A DNA stretch of 64,000 nt from an uncultured Poribacteria bacterium (GTDB lineage: Bacteria; Poribacteria; WGA-4E; WGA-3G). The stretch is taken from positions 3,054,835-3,118,834 of the forward strand of contig OX638352.1 in the NCBI GenBank assembly GCA_951813545.1, given 5' to 3'. The position numbers and the translations under genes are program-made. Position 1 is the stretch's first letter. The number at the start of each line of letters is the position of its first letter. Of the stretch, positions 44,232-54,730 are shown piece after piece. A model generated the notes under the pieces. It made no database searches and had not been told where the DNA came from. It was given only the letters and a program-made list of their open reading frames with translations.

Positions 44232-46271
44232 TTAGTCGTCTGCATCAACGTGGATGGAGAGTTCTTCTAACTGTGCGTCCGTTACAACGGACGGGGCATG
44301 CGTGAGCGGACAGAGTCCCTGTTGCGATTTGGGAAACGCGATCACCTCGCGGATGTTTTCCTCGTTCCGCATCAACATCACCATTCGGTCAAGTCCGGGT
44401 GCGATGCCTGCATGCGGAGGTGTGCCATACGCCAATGCCTCTATGAAATAGCCAAACCGACTCTCGACCTCTTCCGGCGTGATGTCCAAAACCTCGAAGA
44501 CCTGCTGTTGAATATCCCATTGGTGAATTCTGACGCTTCCGCTACAGATTTCATACCCGTTACATACGAGATCATAGTGTTGGCTCTGGACCTTCCCCGG
44601 ATCTGTTTTTAACAGCGGTAAAGTCTCTTCCGTCGCGCCGGTGAACAGATGGTGGAAGGGTTCGTACCGATTCTCTTCTTCGTTCCATTCAAACAGCGGA
44701 TAATCGACAATCCACAGGAAATTGTATCGGGTTTCGTCAATAAGGTTAAGTTTTTTTCCGAGATGGAGGCGGAGATTGCCAAGGGCATCGGCAACAACCT
44801 TCGGTTTGTCAGCAACAAAGAACATAATGTCCCCTGGCTGCGCTCCTGTTCGTTCTTGTGCCATTTCAAGTTGCTCAGTTGTGAAGAACTTAACGATGCC
44901 GGACGAGAAGCCATCTGTTGTGACTTTGACCCATGCCAAGCCTTTTGCTCGGTAGGTGGCAACAAACGCTGTCAGATCGTCGATGTCTTTGCGTGAAAAG
45001 TCTGCCCCACCGGGTGCAGCGATGGCTTTAACCTGTCCACCGCTTTCCAAGGTGCGTGTGAACACTTGAAAGTCGCAGTTTGCCATAACATCGGAAAGAT
45101 CAGTAAGTTCCATACCGAACCGCGTATCCGGTTTGTCATTTCCGAAACGTGCTATTGACTCGTGGTAAGGCAGTCGTAGAAAAGGTGTCTGGACAGGAAT
45201 ACCACCTGCCTCTTCAAATATCCGTTTCATCAGTCCTTCGGTCACCTCAAGCACATCGTCCGCCTCTGCGAATGACATCTCGATGTCAAGCTGCGTGAAC
45301 TCCAACTGTCTGTCGGAGCGGGTGTCCTCATCACGGAAGCAGCGCGCGATTTGGAAATACCGGTCAACACCACTCATCATGAGAATCTGCTTAAACTGCT
45401 GCGGTGATTGCGGAAGTGCATAGAATCTACCCGGATAATGACGACTCGGCACGAGGACATCGCGTGCCCCTTCGGGTGTGCTGTTCATCAAAATGGGGGT
45501 CTCAATTTCAAGAAAGCCCTGTTCGTTCATATAGTTGCGCGCTGCGAGTGCTGCTTTATGCCGCATTGCCAACGTCTTTTGCATTTCGGGACGACGCAAA
45601 TCAATGAACCGGTAGCGCATCCGAATGTCTTCCGCCACATCAATATCGTCTTCAATCGGGAACGGCGGCGTTTTGGCAGTATTTAGAATATTCAGAGAAT
45701 CCACAGCGACTTCGATCTCACCCGTATCAAGTTCTGGATTGACCGTGCCTTGGTAGATGCTGAGACCGTTTTCCGCCCCCACATCTTCGCTGACAATGTG
45801 ATATGTCCGATTATTTTCGACATCGGTGAGCAGCCATCGCGTACCAGCGACTCTCGTTGCCACCTCAATTTCTTCGGAAAGGGTGTATTTGCGGTCAACA
45901 TCTGAAAACAGTGCTCGGAACGCAGCTGAAAGGTTGCCATCGGCGAGTTCTGCTTGGTATGCTGCGTCTGCTTGAAAGAGCAATTCGCCTGGGTCGCGTT
46001 CACGGACGGTACCGCTGATGTTCAGCACAAATTCACCTCTGACCGCATCTGCGAGCGCGTGCGCTTTTTCGTCAATCTGCGGATCAAAGACAACTTGCGT
46101 AATACCTGTCCTGTCACGTAAATCAACGAAGATGACCCCACCATGATCACGGCGGCGTTTAACCCAACCGTTGAGTTGTGCAGGCGTCCCGGCATCGGTT
46201 AAGCGTAGGTCACCACAATAATGGGTTCGTTTTAAACAAGGCGATGTGGCTTCTTGGGTTTCTTGAGACAT
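44232..46271 (-). CDS. aspS: Aspartyl-tRNA synthetase
   Basis: Charges tRNA-Asp (or Asp/Asn) in translation. 679 residues against the usual 590 or so. Class II motifs are intact: RYRFIDLRRPEM, FRDEDTRSDRQLEFTQLDIEMSF and the C-terminal GIAPGLDRMVMLM. The bacterial GAD domain is present (about 310-430). An extra stretch of about 80 residues (roughly 96-175) is inserted in the N-terminal anticodon-binding OB fold, between RERDPG and TVNPELDTGEIEV. Immediately upstream is a truncated MITE whose terminus supplies AAGGA before the ATG. Confidence 0.96.
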   Translation of the reverse strand: MSQETQEATSPCLKRTHYCGDLRLTDAGTPAQLNGWVKRRRDHGGVIFVDLRDRTGITQVVFDPQIDEKAHALADAVRGEFVLNISGTVRERDPGELLFQADAAYQAELADGNLSAAFRALFSDVDRKYTLSEEIEVATRVAGTRWLLTDVENNRTYHIVSEDVGAENGLSIYQGTVNPELDTGEIEVAVDSLNILNTAKTPPFPIEDDIDVAEDIRMRYRFIDLRRPEMQKTLAMRHKAALAARNYMNEQGFLEIETPILMNSTPEGARDVLVPSRHYPGRFYALPQSPQQFKQILMMSGVDRYFQIARCFRDEDTRSDRQLEFTQLDIEMSFAEADDVLEVTEGLMKRIFEEAGGIPVQTPFLRLPYHESIARFGNDKPDTRFGMELTDLSDVMANCDFQVFTRTLESGGQVKAIAAPGGADFSRKDIDDLTAFVATYRAKGLAWVKVTTDGFSSGIVKFFTTEQLEMAQERTGAQPGDIMFFVADKPKVVADALGNLRLHLGKKLNLIDETRYNFLWIVDYPLFEWNEEENRYEPFHHLFTGATEETLPLLKTDPGKVQSQHYDLVCNGYEICSGSVRIHQWDIQQQVFEVLDITPEEVESRFGYFIEALAYGTPPHAGIAPGLDRMVMLMRNEENIREVIAFPKSQQGLCPLTHAPSVVTDAQLEELSIHVDADD

Positions 46272-46273
46272 TT

Positions 46274-46362
46274 TTTTAATTTTCCTTGCGGTTCGGTCAA
46301 GCGGGTTAGTGCGTTGACGTTTATTTTCGTAGCGTCGCCCTCCACTTCGTTTCGGGCTTGCT
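46274..46362. mobile_element. MITE-like element, 3'-truncated copy abutting the aspS start
   Basis: Begins TTTTAATTTTCCTTGCGGTT (identical to the terminus at 60470) and keeps TTGACGT, GTCGCC and CCACTTCGTTTC-GGCTT at the spacing seen in the complete copy. The distal half and second terminus are missing. It lies between the aspS start codon and the stop of the next gene. Confidence 0.65.
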
Positions 46363-46393
46363 CATCCTATAAAGAAATTCAAAAAAACAGATG

Positions 46394-49300
46394 TTATTTT
46401 CTAAGCTGTTCAAGTTCGTTCTGGATCTGTTCTTTGGCACTCAGTAGTTCGCTCGGATCCGCGGTGACACGGATGATTTCATTAAGTGCTTTCAAAGCGT
46501 TATCGTAGGACTCTATCTGTTTCTCTGGTTGGTTCATGGCGGCGTAAACGTTTCCGAGAACGTAATAGGACCACCACGAATTGACATCCGTAGCGATGCT
46601 TTTCTTTGCATATTTTTCGGCTTCTGCTATGTTTTCCAATTGCAAGTGGAGTTGTGCCATTGCCGCAAAAATGAGCGCGGGCAAAGTTGTCTCCAGTCGT
46701 TCAAGCCGTTCGTAAGTGCGGAGAGCATCTTTGTAGCGTTTCTGGCGTTCATACAGTGCCCCCAAAAGCGGATAGACTTCAACTCGGTTGGGAGCACGTC
46801 TGAGCAATTCCTCCAGTTCGCTTGCTGCCTTTCCAAGTTCACCTTGCATTTCATACAACGTCGCCAAATGGAGGTGTCCCTGAATGTCATCAGGGTTTTG
46901 TGCCATCGTCTGTTGTACCTGCCGTTCAATTTGCTGAAGTTCTTCCTGTTCGCCCTCGCGAATCAAGCCAGCAACGACCCCAAAGTTATAACGAATTGTT
47001 TCGTCAACAGGATTGAGTTCCACTGCTTCGTTCATGAGAGCCGCGGCATTTTGATACTGCGCGCTTGCATAAGCAATCTGCCCAAGAATTAACTTCTGTG
47101 TTGCTCTAAAGTAGGTGTTGAGTTGCTCTCGAACGTCCCGTTTCTCTCCGAGCGTTCCGCCGTAGTTCGTGAGGTAAGGCAGCACCCGTTCCCGATATTC
47201 CGCCATCCCTTTAACGTTTTGTGTTGTTGTACCCACCAAGTCTGCCCCACGGAAGAATTCCAATTGTGGCCGGTTGTCTGTGTGAATAGGCCCAATGCCT
47301 GCATATTTACGCACATTTTCAGGTCCCATCATGAATGAATCGAGTAGTGACATTCCATCCAAGTCATCGGCAGCAAGTCCTTCGCGAATACTCGCTATCT
47401 GTGAGCGTTCGATGAAGTTTTTGTAGTCAATCCGCAGCGGTTCAAGTGTGCCGATAAGAATCACAAAATCGGGTGTATACTTATACCAGAGTGTTGTATG
47501 CGGGAACACCTCAATAAAGGTACGCACAATCATCTTATAGTGTGCTTCTGGCAAGCGATGCAACGGCACCCACTGACACATGATCCCATCTTCGCTCAAA
47601 ATCCGACGACACAAACGGTAAAAGTCGGCGGTGTAAATATTGGAACTCCCAGCACTGACCAGTGGATGGATAATACCTGTCGAGATCATATCGTATTTGG
47701 TCTTTGTCATCAAAATATGATTTCGTCCATCGTTGAGCCTATAGTTGAACAGTGGGCTTTCAAACACATTTCCGTTGACATGTGTGAAATGCTTTTGTGC
47801 AGCGGAAATTACGCCGCTGGAGAGTTCCACTGCATCAACTCGTACACCGTGTTGTGTTATTGAATGCGAGGTAAGCCCCATACCGAACCCAACGACAAGT
47901 GCGCGTTTCGGACGTGGATGTAAGAGCAACGGTAGATGTGCGATGACGCGGTGCGAGGGTGAATCCCAGCGCGAGGCATCCGCCGCCTGATTTGTATCCA
48001 CATAGAGACGATAGACACCTTCATCGTCTTTCAATGTTGTTACGGTTGCGTCCACCTCTTCATTGTAATCAACAAGCGTATCGCCGGGGCGTTGCGTCTT
48101 GAAAATAGCACTTTTCAGGAAGAGTGGTTGATTGACAGTGAGTAACATGATAACAGCCAATCCGGCATTAAGAATCGGCATCCCGATGCTTACGCCTTGT
48201 AGGAGCGATTTTCCGGTTTCAGCCTGCCACCTGCTTTTCAAGATGAGCAGACATCCAATGCCAGTGTTCAAGGCGACGGTTAGCACAATGCTTGGTCGGA
48301 TACCCAAAAGTGGAATCAGGATGAATCCAGCACAAAACGCCCCCAAAATACTCCCAACTGTGTTGACTGCATAGACGTTTCCAATGCTCCTACCGAGTTG
48401 ACGCGCACTGCCGGTATAGATTTTCGTTACGAGTGGAAAGCTCGTGCCCATCAAAAACGTTGGAAGGCTCATCACAAGGAAACAGGAAAAGAATGCCCAG
48501 AATCTGCTTCCGCCGAAAGTGGACTGAAACGCACGGCTCATGCCGTATAACTCCTCAAACGCCGGCATTAGGAGAAGCGCGAAAAGTCCGATACTGAGTT
48601 GGATGATGCCAAAAACTGCTATAGGTTGTTTAATCCGGTCAACCCAGCGTGCGAACACCATACTTCCCAGCGCGATGCCGAATAGGAATGCAGCAAGCAT
48701 CGTCGCAAATGCATACGTCGTGCTTCCAAGGAAGAAGACCATGATGCGGGTCCATAAGACTTCATAAGCCAAAGCACAGAACCCAGAGATGCTTATTGCC
48801 CATAATACCAGATGGCTGTGGGCTGTCGGCTGTCGGCTGTCGGAGGGATGGCTGTCGGCTGTCGACTGTCGGGAACTATCAGCAAGAAAATCACTTTGCT
48901 GACCGCTGACCTCTTCTGTTTCCGGTACCTTCTGTGATAACGCTAATGCAACCGCTGCCACACCGAAATTGATAGCGATACCGACACCGAGTGTCCATCG
49001 AACACCTAACGCTTCAATTAGAAAAAATCCTGCTGCCACAGTTCCGATGACGGCACCGAATGTGTTCAACGCGTACAGGATTCCGATGTTGGTGCCGAGC
49101 TGCTCCAATCTTTTCACAAAAAAGCGGGTTAGCACCGGTAAAGTGCCACCCATCAGTGTAGACGGAATTAACAGGACCCCGAACGTTAGCACGAACCGAA
49201 TGAGCGAGAGAGTATAAAACTCTGATGTGATATTACGATGAATCAACACATAGAGGGCACTCAATGCTGCTAAAATGAGGGGCCACACAAGGCAGAACGC

Positions 49301-49546
49301 ACCGATACCGGCTTCCAGAAGCGCGTAAATTCGTAGCGGAGACTGTGTGCTTTCGTCAATCTTCCTACCGAAGTAGTAGCTGCCGAGTGCGAGTCCTGCC
49401 ATAAATGCTGTCAGGACGGTACTCGTTGCGAAGACGGTGCTCCCGAAGATGAGCGTGAGCTGCCGCATCCAGATGACTTCATAGATGAGTCCGCTGGCAC
49501 CAGAGAGGATAAAAATGAGCCAAACAATGGGTTTGATGTATCGCAT
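46394..49546 (-). CDS. Fused membrane/aminopropyltransferase-like protein with TPR tail
   Basis: 1050 residues. Two similar blocks of membrane helices (about 5-205 and 245-480), each beginning with SG-xx-YEV-W-R, form an MFS-like transporter unit as in known 'fused MFS/spermidine synthase' proteins. Then a SAM-binding domain: RALVVGFGMGLTSHSI, VDAVELSSGVI, and YDMISTGIIHP, where spermidine synthases have acidic catalytic residues. The last 220 residues are TPR repeats. The soluble linker at about 212-244 is encoded by heptamer-repeat DNA. The substrate is unknown; true polyamine synthesis is doubtful given the missing Asp. Confidence 0.82.
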   Translation of the reverse strand: MRYIKPIVWLIFILSGASGLIYEVIWMRQLTLIFGSTVFATSTVLTAFMAGLALGSYYFGRKIDESTQSPLRIYALLEAGIGAFCLVWPLILAALSALYVLIHRNITSEFYTLSLIRFVLTFGVLLIPSTLMGGTLPVLTRFFVKRLEQLGTNIGILYALNTFGAVIGTVAAGFFLIEALGVRWTLGVGIAINFGVAAVALALSQKVPETEEVSGQQSDFLADSSRQSTADSHPSDSRQPTAHSHLVLWAISISGFCALAYEVLWTRIMVFFLGSTTYAFATMLAAFLFGIALGSMVFARWVDRIKQPIAVFGIIQLSIGLFALLLMPAFEELYGMSRAFQSTFGGSRFWAFFSCFLVMSLPTFLMGTSFPLVTKIYTGSARQLGRSIGNVYAVNTVGSILGAFCAGFILIPLLGIRPSIVLTVALNTGIGCLLILKSRWQAETGKSLLQGVSIGMPILNAGLAVIMLLTVNQPLFLKSAIFKTQRPGDTLVDYNEEVDATVTTLKDDEGVYRLYVDTNQAADASRWDSPSHRVIAHLPLLLHPRPKRALVVGFGMGLTSHSITQHGVRVDAVELSSGVISAAQKHFTHVNGNVFESPLFNYRLNDGRNHILMTKTKYDMISTGIIHPLVSAGSSNIYTADFYRLCRRILSEDGIMCQWVPLHRLPEAHYKMIVRTFIEVFPHTTLWYKYTPDFVILIGTLEPLRIDYKNFIERSQIASIREGLAADDLDGMSLLDSFMMGPENVRKYAGIGPIHTDNRPQLEFFRGADLVGTTTQNVKGMAEYRERVLPYLTNYGGTLGEKRDVREQLNTYFRATQKLILGQIAYASAQYQNAAALMNEAVELNPVDETIRYNFGVVAGLIREGEQEELQQIERQVQQTMAQNPDDIQGHLHLATLYEMQGELGKAASELEELLRRAPNRVEVYPLLGALYERQKRYKDALRTYERLERLETTLPALIFAAMAQLHLQLENIAEAEKYAKKSIATDVNSWWSYYVLGNVYAAMNQPEKQIESYDNALKALNEIIRVTADPSELLSAKEQIQNELEQLRK
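48814..48912. repeat. Heptamer array inside a coding sequence, locus 4
   Basis: On the plus strand GGCTGTC/GGCTGTC/GGCTGTC... then GCTGTCGACTGTCG, i.e. the GCCGACA heptamer on the coding strand. It is translated as a Ser/Gln/Asp/His-rich linker (ADSSRQSTADSHPSDSRQ) between two membrane halves. Confidence 0.75.
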
Positions 49547-49665
49547 TTCTTGTTTATGCTATAAACATTTCGTCGTTACATGACTGTTCAAATTCCTTAA
49601 CATATATGATACGTTAGTCCACTCCAGAATTTCAAGTAGAATCCTCTAACTTCTTTCGGGCGCGC

Positions 49666-49776
49666 TCAATTATTGCGAATCCGTTTCACAGATTTATCAA
49701 TCGGGAACCGATCTTGATTTTGGGGACACCTGATTTCATCCGCCGTAATTCGGCAATAAAGGGTTTTGTCTTTCAT
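49666..49776 (-). CDS. Possible small protein, 36 residues
   Basis: ATG at 49776 is preceded by a strong GAGGAGGGAAAG Shine-Dalgarno sequence. The peptide starts MKDKTLYCRITADEIRCP and ends at TGA 49666-49668. I recognise no family. It could be a genuine small gene or the remnant of a longer one. The 14-base string AAAGAATCATGAAA around its start also occurs at the start of the neighbouring broken ATPase gene, hinting at a duplicated 5' end. Confidence 0.4.
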   Translation of the reverse strand: MKDKTLYCRITADEIRCPQNQDRFPIDKSVKRIRNN

Positions 49777-49831
49777 GATTCTTTCCCTCCTCAAGTTGAA
49801 TTCTCAAAAAATCAAGCGGCTTGCGTAAGTC

Positions 49832-51275
49832 CTATGTCTGTTGTGAGGACACTTCTTGCACGACAGGAATGACGTAACTCCGGATCGTCAAACCGTCTAT
49901 TGTCTCTGTATCTACACGGGGTTCTGGTTCCATGCGATGGTCGAAGACGACGTAGTATCCTTCGCTCACTCCCTCCAGTTTGAGATATGCGGCGAGTTGT
50001 TTTTTGCCAGACTGATAGGACCGGGGCCCCTCCCATATCTTGGTCTCAACGATGTATTTTTTGGCATTGTGGAAAATCGCGAGGTCGATTTTGCCGCGCC
50101 CAGTTTGCCCTTCAAGGTAGATATGTCCGTGTATTAATTGGACGAATTGATCCAGATACGCATAGAGAAGATGCTGACCGACAAACTCCTTTGGCGTATC
50201 CGGCACTAATAGAATCCGAAAGCCTGCACGCGAAATAAAATCTCGGAAGTTGTCAAGGAGCAAGTCCATCTTAATCTGACCTGTAGAGGTTACGTAATCA
50301 ACCAAGTCCTGATGGGTATCCTGTGGAAAATATTCGTGCTCCAACCCATTGACAAGCGGCTTGAACGCCTGCAGGATACGCTGCTGATATATGGGATTGA
50401 GGATCTCACACATCCTGTCGTTACCTTTTGTGATGACTCCGTAAGTGGCGAGTTCATCAATGATTTCGTCGTCTGGATTGAAGCGGATGCCAGTTTCGTA
50501 AGAGGCGATTCGCATCAGGATGCTTTCAGAACGCGGATTTCTGCGGATATTGGTTAGCAGATGGCTGATATTGGCGTTTGTTTCTTCAAGGAGTTGCGTA
50601 TGTGCTTCTGCAAAGTGCGCCATTTGGATCGTTTCATTTTTCGAGAGAGCTATCTCCTCAGTCAGAATCTGTGCGAATCGGTTGATGAGGAACGGTTGTC
50701 CGGCAGTTTGTTTGTGAATATTCTCAATGACTTCGGGCGCGAAGGCTTGGTCGACTTCATTTGTATACTGTGCAAGGAGCTCACAGACCTGCTCAAGGGT
50801 GAAATTAGGCAGGGCGAACTCGTCCTGGATATTGAAGGGCGAGATAGAGCGGTCTAAATTGAGCTGCGCTATGTTCTTAACGCCTACAATGCCGACGCTG
50901 TAGGGGCATTGCTGCATAGAACGATGAACATAGATACTGCGAAGTGCACGAAGGAAACCGCTCACAGCGCTTCTGGAAGACGCGATCAATCTCTTCGTAA
51001 ATCCTTTTGTAGAGTGAAGCATAGAAATCGGACGCGGTATAGTCTTCATAGATTTCAAAATTGAGTTCAATGGGGAAGAAGGTTTCTGTGGTATCTGCGG
51101 CAATGGAGTCAAGTGCCCATTGGAAAAATGTGGTTTTGCCTGTCTGTCGGGGCGCAAAGATAACGATATATCGTCCGAGTTTGACCCGATTGATGAAATC
51201 AGCGAGTTCTGCAGTACGTGAGACAACGTAATTCTCTTTAGGATTTACGGGACCATAGGTACTAAATATTTTCAT
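49832..51275 (-). pseudogene. AAA ATPase with PD-(D/E)XK nuclease domain, disrupted
   Basis: The 5' part (from ATG 51275) encodes the ATPase start with Walker A APRQTGKTTFF and runs to RIYEEIDRVFQKR. At about 50965-50980 the coding frame changes: downstream the family sequence resumes in another frame at AVSGFLRALRSIY and continues through CPYSVGIVGVKNIAQLN and AGQPFLINRFAQ to a C-terminal PD-(D/E)XK domain (GRGKIDLAIFHN, IVETKIW). The part normally in between, including Walker B, is missing, so this is a deletion plus frameshift. Intact relatives are ATP-dependent nuclease-like proteins of unknown role. Confidence 0.78.
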
Positions 51276-51331
51276 GATTCTTTACTATAGGATTTTGGGT
51301 GTATCTATTTTGTTAACACACTCCACGAAAA

Positions 51332-52153
51332 CTATTTGTCATCTGCTAATTTCTTCTCCAATCGCTCAATGTGCCGATACGTCGTAGAGAAAATTATGTC
51401 CAGTGTGGCGATGTCGCGTGCCTCCAACGGGGCACGAGAAAAGACGCGCCGCAATGACTTTAAATACGTCTCCCAGTCTTGATTGTATGGGGACACGCCT
51501 ATCTTATCTAACAGGCGAGTCACACGCTCGTAGAACTCTTCCAAGGCGTTCACTTCGGCGTAGTCAATTTCGGAGGTCGGATACTCGTCCAGACTCGCGA
51601 CGAAAACCTCATAGACAAAGATTTGAACCGCTTGTGCCAGATTCAGAGACGGATTTTTCGTAGCCATCGGTACGCTCGCAGTCAACTGGCAGAGACTCAT
51701 CTGATCGGTGGATAAACCGAAGTCTTCACGTCCAAATAACAACGCGACCTGTTTATTTTGTGAGATTGTGGCGATAGTCTGTGCGGCTTCTCTTGCAGGC
51801 ACAGGCTGCGGTAGACGTACATCGCGGCGACGGTGTGTCGTTCCTACCAAATATTGGATGCCTTCAAGTGCGTCCTTCAGTTCAGGAACGACGTGGCAAT
51901 TTTCGAGGATATCCTTCGCCCCGTGTGCCATATACCACGCTGCATCAACATCTTGGAATGGAACAGGATTTACCAGATAGAGCTGCGACAGCCCCATACC
52001 CTTCACGACTCTGGCGACAGAGCCGATATTTCCGGGTTCACGTGGTTCAAAGAGGATAACTCGAATGTTAGTGAGGTTCTCCGGTACTGCAACAGGAATA
52101 GCACGAAAATTCCCGGTAGGTTGATACGATTTTTTGTGGGTGTCTGTGGACAT
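51332..52153 (-). CDS. trmJ: TrmJ-like SpoU-family RNA 2'-O-methyltransferase
   Basis: 273 residues from the ATG at 52153 (a longer frame from a TTG adds nothing recognisable). SPOUT motifs: VILFEPREPGNIGSVARVVKGMG, LLFGREDFGLSTDQM and SLNLAQAVQIFVYEV, which form the knotted SAM site. TrmJ methylates position 32 of tRNA. The C-terminal helical part matches TrmJ length. A TTGACA close to the start codon suggests a very short leader, but the -10 is poor. Confidence 0.85.
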   Translation of the reverse strand: MSTDTHKKSYQPTGNFRAIPVAVPENLTNIRVILFEPREPGNIGSVARVVKGMGLSQLYLVNPVPFQDVDAAWYMAHGAKDILENCHVVPELKDALEGIQYLVGTTHRRRDVRLPQPVPAREAAQTIATISQNKQVALLFGREDFGLSTDQMSLCQLTASVPMATKNPSLNLAQAVQIFVYEVFVASLDEYPTSEIDYAEVNALEEFYERVTRLLDKIGVSPYNQDWETYLKSLRRVFSRAPLEARDIATLDIIFSTTYRHIERLEKKLADDK

Positions 52154-52229
52154 GTCAATAGGGTATATGAAATCGTCCAAATTGTCAAGTCAAATTGCTT
52201 CAGAACGGCTAAATCCCTTAACAACGCAC

Positions 52230-52258
52230 TTGCAATTTACTACATTTTGAAGTATAAT
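52230..52258 (+). promoter_or_regulatory. Sigma70 promoter of gap-tpiA-secG
   Basis: TTGCAA, 17 bases, TATAAT. Transcription would begin near 52265, giving an untranslated leader of about 185 bases before the gap ATG. The leader has several short complementary strings (GGCTTG, CGCAAG) but no known riboswitch that I recognise. Confidence 0.65.
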
Positions 52259-52335
52259 TAAAAAATGATGTAAATCGTGAAACTTGGATAATAGCAAATC
52301 AAAGAGTATCGCTTGCAAGCCTGTATCGTGAATAG

Positions 52336-53454
<1,119 letters not shown>

Positions 53455-53465
53455 TGGAAGGAACT

Positions 53466-54221
53466 ATGAGAACACCTATCATTGCAGGGAATTGGAAACT
53501 GAACAAGACGATTTCAGAGGCGGTCGCGCTCACAACGGCGTTAAAGGCGTTGGTTGTAGATGCCACCGGTGTTGAAATTATCGTAGCACCATCGTTTACC
53601 GCACTCGCTGCGGTCAGCGATAGCATAGCAGCGAGTAATATTCACCTCGCTGCCCAAGATGTTTATTCGGAGGACAGCGGTGCATTTACCGGCGAAGTCT
53701 CAGCACCAATGCTGAAAGATGTCGGATGTGATTACGTCATTATCGGGCACTCGGAACGGCGACAATTCTTCGGTGAAACAAATGAAAGCGTCAATCAGAA
53801 GACGAAAGCAGCGTTAGCACACGACTTAAAGCCGATTATCTGTGTCGGTGAGCAGCTTGAAGAACGGGAAGCTGGTCAGACAGAAGCAGTGATTAAGAGT
53901 CATGTCACAGGTGGTATTGCGGGTTTATCCGCTGCCGACTTGTTATCTTGTGTCATCGCTTACGAACCGGTTTGGGCGATTGGCACTGGAAAAACCGCCA
54001 CGCCTGCCCAAGCGCAGGAAGTCCATAATTTCATTCGAGGGCTGCTGACGAAGGCTTACTCAGCGGAAGTTGCATCACAGATATGTATTCAATACGGTGG
54101 TAGTGTTAAGCCGGAGAATACGGCAGAACTGATAGCGCAGCCCGACGTAGACGGTGCCCTTGTCGGCGGTGCAAGCCTTGAAGCGGAATCGTTTGCGCAA
54201 ATCGTACAAAATGTTCAATAG
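53466..54221 (+). CDS. tpiA: Triosephosphate isomerase
   Basis: Interconverts dihydroxyacetone phosphate and glyceraldehyde-3-phosphate. 251 residues. Active-site Lys in GNWKLNK, His in VIIGHSERR and Glu in [14 protein letters not shown]; the C-terminal [11 protein letters not shown] and [10 protein letters not shown] are intact. Starts after GGAAGGA, 11 bases behind gap. Confidence 0.97.
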   Translation: MRTPIIAGNWKLNKTISEAVALTTALKALVVDATGVEIIVAPSFTALAAVSDSIAASNIHLAAQDVYSEDSGAFTGEVSAPMLKDVGCDYVIIGHSERRQFFGETNESVNQKTKAALAHDLKPIICVGEQLEEREAGQTEAVIKSHVTGGIAGLSAADLLSCVIAYEPVWAIGTGKTATPAQAQEVHNFIRGLLTKAYSAEVASQICIQYGGSVKPENTAELIAQPDVDGALVGGASLEAESFAQIVQNVQ

Positions 54222-54239
54222 GAAGGAGGAAAGAATCAG

Positions 54240-54659
54240 ATGGAAATTATCATCGGTTTTATGGTATTTCTCTTCGTGCCAATCTGTGTCGTTCTGACGC
54301 TGATTATTCTGTTGCAGGACAGCAAAGGTGAAGGACTTTCATCAAGTGCTTTTGGTGGTGCAGAAATGCAGTCTGTTCTCGGAGGGCGCGGTGCCGCGAC
54401 CTTCCTCGGTAAGTTGACGACATGGCTCGCTATCGGATTTATGGTTATTTCGCTGTTCCTGATGCGTTTCTACGGTGAAGACACCGGCGGTGAACTGACA
54501 CCGATCGAGCAGGAAACGACACAGGAAGCCACCACCGAACCTGCTGACACTACAGGCGAAGAAAGCGTTGAAACCACGACAGACGGAGACAGCGAAGGGA
54601 CGAGTAGTGATGACTCAAAGACTGAAATTGATGGTGGTGCTACAGACAGCACAGAATAA
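54240..54659 (+). CDS. secG: Preprotein translocase subunit SecG
   Basis: 139 residues. Two membrane helices (about 4-22 and 57-78) flank the family loop LLQDSKGEGLSSSAFGG. The C-terminal 55 residues are an acidic Thr/Glu/Asp/Ser tail, longer than usual. It assists SecYE protein export. Starts after AAGGAGGAAAG in the gap-tpiA operon, a linkage found in many bacteria. A MITE-related sequence begins at the first base after the stop. Confidence 0.93.
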   Translation: MEIIIGFMVFLFVPICVVLTLIILLQDSKGEGLSSSAFGGAEMQSVLGGRGAATFLGKLTTWLAIGFMVISLFLMRFYGEDTGGELTPIEQETTQEATTEPADTTGEESVETTTDGDSEGTSSDDSKTEIDGGATDSTE

Positions 54660-54730
54660 TTTTAACATTCCTTGCGGTCAATCATGTGCGTCTGGCATAT
54701 AATCATCAATGAGAAATCTAGTCTCACCGG
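54660..54730. mobile_element. Truncated repeat element sharing the MITE terminus
   Basis: Starts TTTTAACATTCCTTGCGGTC directly after the secG stop and aligns with 32211-32282 to the string GTCTCACCG. It is cut off at 54730 by the complete MITE that begins at 54731, as if that element had inserted into it. Confidence 0.6.
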
